A stretch of DNA of 64,000 bases from Pisaster brevispinus. Lineage: Eukaryota; Echinodermata; Asteroidea; Forcipulatida; Asteriidae. Each line of letters starts with the position of its first letter. Position 1 is the stretch's first letter. The position numbers and the translations under genes were made by a program. The DNA is taken from contig JAMKCF010000018.1 in NCBI GenBank assembly GCA_023634235.1, forward strand, positions 3,997,474-4,061,473, in the 5' to 3' direction. This document shows, one piece after another, positions 57,968-64,000 of this stretch. The notes under the pieces are model-generated. The model had not been told where the DNA came from. It worked only from the letters and a program-made list of their open reading frames with translations, and made no database searches.

Positions 57968-58055
57968 TTTTGGAAGGGGGTAAGACTATTTTCTCCTTCC
58001 AACTTCGGTTTGGTTACGTTTATTTGAATGGAAGAAAAACAAGATGGCGGAATCT
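57968..58055 (+). repeat. Dispersed CCTCGGTTTG...AAGATGGCGG repeat, copy
   Basis: TAAGACTATTTTCTCCTTCC, ACTTCGGTTTGGTTACGTTT and GAATGGAAGAAAAACAAGATGGCGG-type sequence in the family order. Confidence 0.8.
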
Positions 58056-58073
58056 TGATAATGTTTACAGTTC

Positions 58074-58375
58074 TGGCTTCTGGTTATGGCTGTTGGTTGT
58101 GGCTGGTGGCTGTGGCTGCTGGTTGTGGCTTCTGGTTGTGGCTGCTGGTTGTGGCTGCTGGCTGTGGCTGGTGGCTGTGGCTGGTGGCTGTGGCTGATGG
58201 CTGTGGCTGCTGGCTTGTTTCCTGACTTTAGCTGCTGGATTTGTTTGGCTTTTTGATGTGACTGCTGGCTTAGCTATTGGCTTTGGTTCCTGGCTTTGGT
58301 TCCTGGCTTTGGCTGCTGGGTTTGGTTCCTGGCTTGGTTCCTGGCTTTGGCTGCTGGCTGTGGCTGCTGGCTGTA
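58074..58375. repeat. Minisatellite of GGCTGCTGGTTGTG words
   Basis: 6-18 bp sub-units alternate GGCTGCTGGTTGTG, GGCTGGTGGCTGTG and later TTGGTTCCTGGCTTTGG. All periods are multiples of six, so the frames (Trp/Leu/Val-rich on plus; Gln/Pro/Ala-rich on minus) stay open without being genes. Confidence 0.93.
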
Positions 58376-58606
58376 TCAAATAAGATAAGATGATCTCAAG
58401 CTAGCCGTAGTCAATGCCATTCTGAACCAAGCCTTACTGAATCAATTAGCAGGTGAAAAGTTGACGGATGATGTAGGAAGGCATTTGTTTTCAATCCAAA
58501 TTCCAGAAAAAGAAATAGTTTCTCAAAAAATAAGTGAGGAACTTTTCTTTTTTGCTTTCTTGCTTCCATCTTCGTTAATTATTTTATCTGAAATTCTATT
58601 CGTGGA

Positions 58607-58870
58607 ACTCTCCAGTAACCAATTATGTAAACCATTAAAACTCACGAGTAATCAATTCTGTAAGGCATTGGAACTCACGAGTAACCGATTCTGTACACCA
58701 ATAGAACTCACGAGGAACCAATTCTGTAAACCATTCTCACGAGTAAGCCATCGGAACTCACAAGTAACCAATTCCGTAACCAATTTTGTAAACCATTATA
58801 ACTAACGAGTAACCGATTCTGTAAGCATTAACACTCACGAGTAACCCTCGGTTAACTTTCGCAGGTAACC
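58607..58870. repeat. Minisatellite, ~33 bp unit, about 7 copies
   Basis: Unit AACTCACGAGTAACCAATTC followed by TGTAAACCATTA, with progressive decay rightward where only the ACGAGTAACC word persists. Confidence 0.9.
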
Positions 58871-59045
58871 CACGAGTAGTGCATCTGAGGAGTAACTCAT
58901 CACTTGATCTATGTTGTCAGCAAAACCTATTCATTAGGTAACTCATCTCGCTCAATAACGGTTGTACAATTGCAAATTGAAAAGTTAACTATTGATAAAA
59001 CCCAAGTTGTTGCTTCACTTTAACTAGCGAGTGACCCGTAAAATT

Positions 59046-59260
59046 GTGTGTCATCTAAATTCACAAACAACGGTCTAGATTTACCCCCAGATTCTCCGCT
59101 CCACCACGGAGGCCTTGGAGGCCGATTCCTCGCCGGGACCAGCGACGATCCAAGGGGGCCGCGCCGGCATCGGAAGTCAGAACCCTTGATCGAAACTCCA
59201 GCAGCAAAACCTTTCCCTGCTTTCGCCGATTCAAAAAACATATTGAAAAATCGTTCACGA
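59046..59260. other. GC-rich island of unknown nature
   Basis: A sharply GC-richer block than its flanks (includes GGAGGCCTTGGAGGCC and GGGGGCCGCGCCGGC), open in several frames on both strands for 65-73 codons. No recognised peptide. It could be an insertion, a CpG island or an unknown exon. Confidence 0.3.
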
Positions 59261-59989
59261 GTTTGATTTTTTTTTCTCCAACTTTTTTTTTCTCTTTCTC
59301 TTTCTGCCTGCCGAACTCGTGAAAGCCTGTAGACAGCTTTCTTTAAGTGCAGCGGAAGTCCCTGAACTGGGTTGTATTACGAAGGGTCATCGGTAATGAC
59401 GACCTATAAAAGTTATTCCCTTGTTAAATACCCGTCCAAAGAAGATTAATTTCACATATTTATGACTAACAAAAAGACGTTTATTATTTTACAAATTAAA
59501 TCAAAAAAAAATTTCAGAGGACAGTTCACGTGTACTGTAGTATAGCCTTTTGTGGATTAGTTTTAGATCACTGGGTAAGAGGAAATGAATTGACATGAGT
59601 GATTTACAGTTTGTTGTCGTTATCCACCTCAGTTATTGCTTATTAATCACAAAGAAAGGGTTTTGTCATTTTATCAAAAAGACGAGCACAACAAAGTCTT
59701 TTTTCTCACCCAAATTAAATTATAGCTAAGGACAAATCCTGTCCGGCCCTGTGGACAACACTCTGTGTTTATGACGTGCCTGGCAGTCACATTGTGATAA
59801 ACGAACAGGAAGGCTTTCTTCTATTCCTTTTCTCAAGATCCTTTTGTGTCTGATTGTGCCAACTTTACCTCAATGTTTACTTGTGGTCCAGTTCAATTGC
59901 TTTCACACCATCTTGTCATGTTTTGAATACTTTCATATTTCAGTCCACTCTTACACACACACACACAGCCAAGTGTGTAAACACCTCCA

Positions 59990-61036
59990 ATCGGGGACCT
60001 CCTATTGTCCCTCTTTTGTTTGGACTCTAACTTTTTGGCAACAGCTCCCATTGGTTTTGTACACAATTTCTAACTGGGGACCTTTACCCAAACGGGGACC
60101 CTATTGTCCTCTTTTGTTATAGGTCCCCGGTTTGAATGTGAAAACAAACTCACACACACGCATGTTTGTAAATGGTGTAAACCGAGGACATCCCATGGTT
60201 TGGACTTGGTTTTTTTTAGCGACGTTCCCATTGGTTTTGTACATGAAACAAACCGAGGACTGTCCCCGATTCGTCATTTCCCCAGATCCCTGTTGTTAAA
60301 GTCCTCGGTTTGAACGCGTAGACATGTTCACCCTTACATATGGCAGTTACGGGGTACTTCCATTGTTGTTCTATTATTCCCTTTTCTAAAGAAATCCCCT
60401 GTGGGGTACCACTTGAACAAAGAAAACCTTGTGGGGTAGCATTGTTCTATTGTTAAAAATACCCCCTAAGTTTGTGTGTGTAAGGGCACACCCACGCACA
60501 CACCCATTCCTATTTTTTTTACATCCCTGTGGAGACATCTTTTGTTCTTTCCTTTTTGTTCCTGTAGTTAAGAACCTCCCATAGACTTTGTACACAAAAT
60601 TCCTTGTGGAGCAACCCAGTCTTTAGAATTCCCCAATGGAGACCCTTTGTTTTCCCTTTTCTGTTTTGTTCTCGGTCTCCATAAGGTAGTGAATATGAAG
60701 GCAGCCGTACGGATCCGGTTTGTGGGGTGCTGCTATTGTTGTTCTATTATTCCCTTTTCTAAAGAATTCCCATGGGGGGCCCAGTTGTTCCTATTGAAAT
60801 TACCTTGTGGGGTCTATTGTTCCATTGTTGTCAGGACCCCACAAATACCCTTCCGTGTGTTCACGCATGTTTGTAAATGGTGTAAACTGAGGACATCCCA
60901 TGGTTTGGACTTAGTTTTTTTTAGCGACGTTCCCATTGGTTTTGTACACGAAACAAACCGAGGACTGTCCCCGATATGTCTTTTTCCCGAATTGTTAAAG
61001 TCCTAGGTTTGAATGCGTATACATGTTCACACAAAC
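59990..61036 (+). repeat. Segmental repeat cluster with two ACCGAGGAC units (copies 2 and 3)
   Basis: Copy 2 (60161-60331) and copy 3 (60866-61030) are >90% alike by eye, and both match the complement of 40508-40677. Between them, ATTGTTGTTCTATTATTCCC plus TTTTCTAAAGAA occurs at 60364 and 60735. A degraded unit with CTCCCATTGGTTTTGTACAC lies at about 60040-60065. GTGGGG/CCCCAC words recur throughout, so this is a nested array of an older ~350-700 bp module. Confidence 0.85.
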
Positions 61037-61549
61037 TCTTTGCCGGTTTGAATTGTTCTGTATGTGTAGACTGAAGTTTTCTCGCATTATTTTGTTCCCC
61101 TTTTTGTCAGTGGTCTGGGAGGGAGTGGGGTCGATTTGATTCAAAAAGCAAAAAGCAAAATGCAGGTGGTCTTTTTTTTATTGTAGATTTGTTTCTTTAC
61201 ACTTTATGTTCATCAAAACACATAGTTAATTACTGTGTAGCAAAGTACAGTACTTTCCAGAGGGTAATAATTATTTCAATTCCAACAGTTTTGTGAAGTT
61301 GTTACAGAAGAAACTTGACGTGCAGGCGTCTGGATCCAGGAAATTTACCAGGGAGGGGGCACAAAAAAACCTAAAGTATTTGAAGGTCCCGGTAATTATA
61401 GGTATACGATGGGATAAATTATGTTTTTGTTCAATATAATGTCACCCTTTTGGACCCATTCAAGTGCGCAAGTTTGTTTAAATTTCCTTCACGCGTTGAA
61501 GCCGGTGGACCGAACGAAGTGGTCCCAAAACCGAACACGCGCCAGACCT

Positions 61550-61736
61550 GGGCCCAATTTCCTAAAGCTGTTAAGCAGAAACAAATTGTGCTTAGCAAAT
61601 TTCTTTACTTACAGCAAGAAATGAGCGGGGTACCAGTGGCAACACTGTAAACCTTATGGAATGTTGGCTGGTAACCTGTTTCTGCTAAGCAAGATTTGTT
61701 TTTTTGTGCTTATACAGGCTTTGTGAAATCGGGCCC
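61550..61736. mobile_element. ~187 bp MITE with GGGCCC ends
   Basis: The left end GGCCCAATTTCCTAAAGCTG and the right end (complement) GGGCCCGATTTCACAAAGCC are inverted repeats. A second inner pair is TTAAGCAGAAACAAATTGTGC against CTGTTTCTGCTAAGCAAGAT. Non-coding, relatives at 37.3 kb and possibly 15.9 and 47.9 kb. Confidence 0.85.
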
Positions 61737-62597
61737 TGCACGGCCTATACTTGCTTAACACGACAAGACAAGCTGACAAACATTCTCTCTTTCTCTCCCT
61801 CCACACAAGTTGTTTATATCTTTGTAACTGCTATCCTTTTCCCTTTCTATATTGAGTGTCTGTACCCTTTGGAAATATTTTTATAGGCAGACTGAGCCTT
61901 TAGGTTATAGGACAAATTTACATTTGCCTTCTCTGTCTATTTTGGATCTCTTTTGTGTGTAAATTTTGTATTTAACTCGTGGAGAGAAATAAGATAAAAG
62001 TAGTAATAATAATAAGTTAGAAGAAGTCTCTGTGTCTGTTATGAATGAACCACTCCAGCTTAAACTCTGATTTATCGGGTACAAGTTCACTCCAGGGCAA
62101 TAAAACAATTCTGGAAAAAAAAAGTAACTGACTTTGACTGACAGTAAAAATTAGATCTTGCAATACGTTTCCGAACATGACAACTTCTGATTATGAGATC
62201 CGTTTTCTTGAATTGACTTTAACCTTGAGACGCTACGGCGACCCTGAGGCCTTCCTGATGGGGACATTGTTTTCTTAATTATTAAGAAAAACAAATTTGT
62301 CTTCTCTTTAAAAAACCTTTGAGAAACAGAAGTTTGAATACAATGTTTAAAAAGCTTATAAACACCATATAAATAACGATAAAGTCAGTTCAAAGAAACA
62401 CACTGTTTTCTTAATCATTAAGAAAACAATTGTTTTTGTTAATCTATGAGAAACGGAGTGCAATATTTGAAAAGCTTTTAAACACCCTATAAAAAACGTT
62501 AAAGTCAGTTTAAAAAACTGTATTGCTTAAAATAATCTGTAATTGACTGACTTTTTTTACCCTGGCAGAGTCCTTCTCATGGTATTGTCCAGTGTTG

Positions 62598-62760
62598 CCC
62601 GTTAGCAGTGACCAGCTGGCCAAAATACTGGTCCAAATACCCGAGAACCAGTTAGAGTTCACTCCAAGTGGTCTAGCTGGCTAGTTCAGTATTGAAAAGC
62701 ATCCTCAATTTGAATATAAAAATGTGGACCAGTGAAAAGTGAGAAAGCGTTTAGGGATAC
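62598..62760 (-). mobile_element. ACCAGCTGGCTAG family element, copy 4
   Basis: Starts AGCAGTGACCAGCTGGCC and contains CCGAGAACCAGTTAGAGTTC, CAAGTGGTCTAGCTGGCTAG and TGGACCAGTGAAAAGTG, the complement of the order in copies 1 and 2. Confidence 0.75.
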
Positions 62761-62776
62761 AAACTTGCTGTCTTGT

Positions 62777-62813
62777 GGGGGGGGGGGGGGTGGGGGGGGA
62801 GGGGGTGGGGGTA
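62777..62813 (+). repeat. G-rich tract, potential G-quadruplex
   Basis: Runs of 13, 9, 5 and 4 or more G separated by single T or A bases. Confidence 0.85.
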
Positions 62814-63845
62814 AAATTAACAGCAAACCAAGACGTGAAAAGTGGATGTCCTTCAGGCTATCTTCTTCACCTTCAAGATGGCGGTTTAATTGAGAGGCAT
62901 TGATGGGGACAGATTGTTTCCCTGTAGCAGGAATTCATTAATTGACCCTTTTTCCTCCAGATATTGTTGGCGGTTTTACTGGGTGTGACGTGTCATCACG
63001 CAATATTTACCGATATTTTGTCCGGAGTAACTTTCTGACTCATGTTGAAATTTTACACTTCCAGAAGGGGGTGGGAATTTTCCGTTAGCTCTGCTGAACT
63101 GCTTGTCGTTGTAGGTTGGGGTTCCTTGCAATAGTTATTTTTATCATTTCGTAGTAAATGTGCCGATCTGGTTGTTCCTATCGGGATGTTTGAGCATGGG
63201 AACTTGGCTTTCTGCTTCCTCTCGTTCCACACACTCTTGCTTTGCTGAGACGCAGAACGAAACAGCCCTTCCAACAGCTTTATTCCACGTACTGTATCTC
63301 TTTGGGAACTCCTTCCCTGGTGCATGTTTCCCTCCATCCAGTTTGAAGAGGAATATCAATTCCTACCTTCAGCTCCCCCTGAGCTATTTTCACTTCTTGC
63401 ATTTCCTTACTGAGAGTGGCTTTTAGTCTTGTTTTGGGGTGAACTTGCATTGAACAAAATAATACAGAAACAATAAATAGTTCTCCTTCAAGTATAAGGG
63501 AAAGTGTGTATGAGATGAAATCGTACGATCTACATTCAACCAGACCAGACAAAATTGTGTACAATGTAAAACTCGAATATATTTTCTTGGAAATCTTAGA
63601 AAAATTCAAACTGGCTCACTGTGCTTCTCGTTGGTCCATCCCTCGTCCAATATCTTGCGAAGTTGTTGGAATCAGACTAAAATCAACTTCATATTTTTGT
63701 TTAAAACTACGACTTGTTTGTAAAACATTGTCTGCAAATGGTTTGCAACTTCACAATAATTCAATATTTTGCAGCAAAAGTTCAGGAAAAACTGCGAAGT
63801 GCTTAAGGCACAAGCGTCAGATAACCCAACCCGTTTCTACAAAAA
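62814..63845. other. No gene called
   Basis: CAAGATGGCGG at about 62875 is an isolated YY1-type core. On the minus strand, 63366-63453 reads as a short charged frame (includes LSKEMQEVKIAQGELK) ending at a donor-like AAG|GTAGGA. With no partner exon or family match I do not call it. Confidence 0.35.
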
Positions 63846-63847
63846 GT

Positions 63848-64000
63848 TGCAATCCAAACCTCCAACTTAACTGTTATTTTCGAACCTCAAACTTAACTGT
63901 TATTTTCGAACCTCAAACTTAACTGTTATTTTCGTACCTCAAACTTAATTGTTATTCTATTACCTCAAATTTAACTGGGTGTTTTTATTGCCTCAATCTT
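63848..64000. repeat. Minisatellite, ~27 bp unit, at least 5 copies, runs off the window
   Basis: Unit CCTCAAACTTAACTGTTATT followed by TTCGAA; variants increase towards the window edge. Confidence 0.93.

Noticed and set aside
58065..58379. Gln/Pro/Ala-rich minus-strand frame resembling a low-complexity protein
   Set aside because: Direct product of the GGCTGCTGGTTGTG minisatellite.
63280..63609. Minus-strand frame with a charged coiled-coil-like segment and a donor-like site
   Set aside because: Suggestive of a retroelement ORF1 fragment, but there is no second exon, no RT domain and no repeat partner in the window.
1..64000. CRISPR array or bacterial operon
   Set aside because: The tandem repeats lack regular unique spacers, and the window is clearly eukaryotic (spliced homeobox gene).

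Overview
The window is animal nuclear DNA. It carries one recognisable protein-coding gene, a paired-like homeobox gene of the ALX (aristaless-like; Alx1/Alx4) family on the + strand. The rest is AT-rich, intron- and intergenic-type sequence packed with short inverted-repeat elements, dispersed repeats and minisatellites. Spliced GT-AG introns, a homeodomain split at the usual PRD-class position (between residues 46 and 47), a C-terminal OAR motif and the many MITE-like palindromes point to an invertebrate metazoan. My best inference is a deuterostome, probably an echinoderm such as a sea star; the sequence alone does not prove this.

Gene model: four coding exons at 7219-7387 (N-terminus, inferred), 13082-13560 (linker plus homeodomain helices 1, 2 and the start of 3), 23590-23721 (rest of helix 3 and a conserved tail) and 24120-24596 (C-terminal Gly/Met/Pro/Ser-rich region, OAR motif, stop). 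All junction phases fit (1, 0, 0), giving a predicted 418-residue protein. Introns are about 5.7 kb, 10.0 kb and 0.4 kb. Exons 2-4 are firm. Exon 1 is a reasoned proposal, based on an in-frame upstream stop, a strong donor and the matching phase. A candidate upstream control region (about 6270-6860) has two CACGTG boxes, a TGACGTCA site and a cluster of TAAT/ATTA homeodomain sites.

Layout: 1-6.2 kb upstream flank with two minisatellites and fragments of a MITE; 6.2-26 kb the ALX gene, with several repeat insertions in its introns, including two same-orientation copies of one ~400 bp MITE on either side of the homeobox exon; 26-64 kb a long stretch in which I find no credible exon. That last stretch holds at least four TIR-bounded elements, several perfect hairpins, eight or more minisatellites, an inverted ~175 bp duplication with copies 10 kb apart, and a ~170 bp dispersed repeat with three copies. 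Several repeat families carry an AAGATGGCGGC-type motif (the known YY1 core), and one MITE carries a TGACGTCA site in each terminal repeat.

No rRNA, convincing tRNA, CRISPR array, prokaryotic feature or intact autonomous transposon gene was seen. Coordinates of repeats are approximate because they were read by eye.
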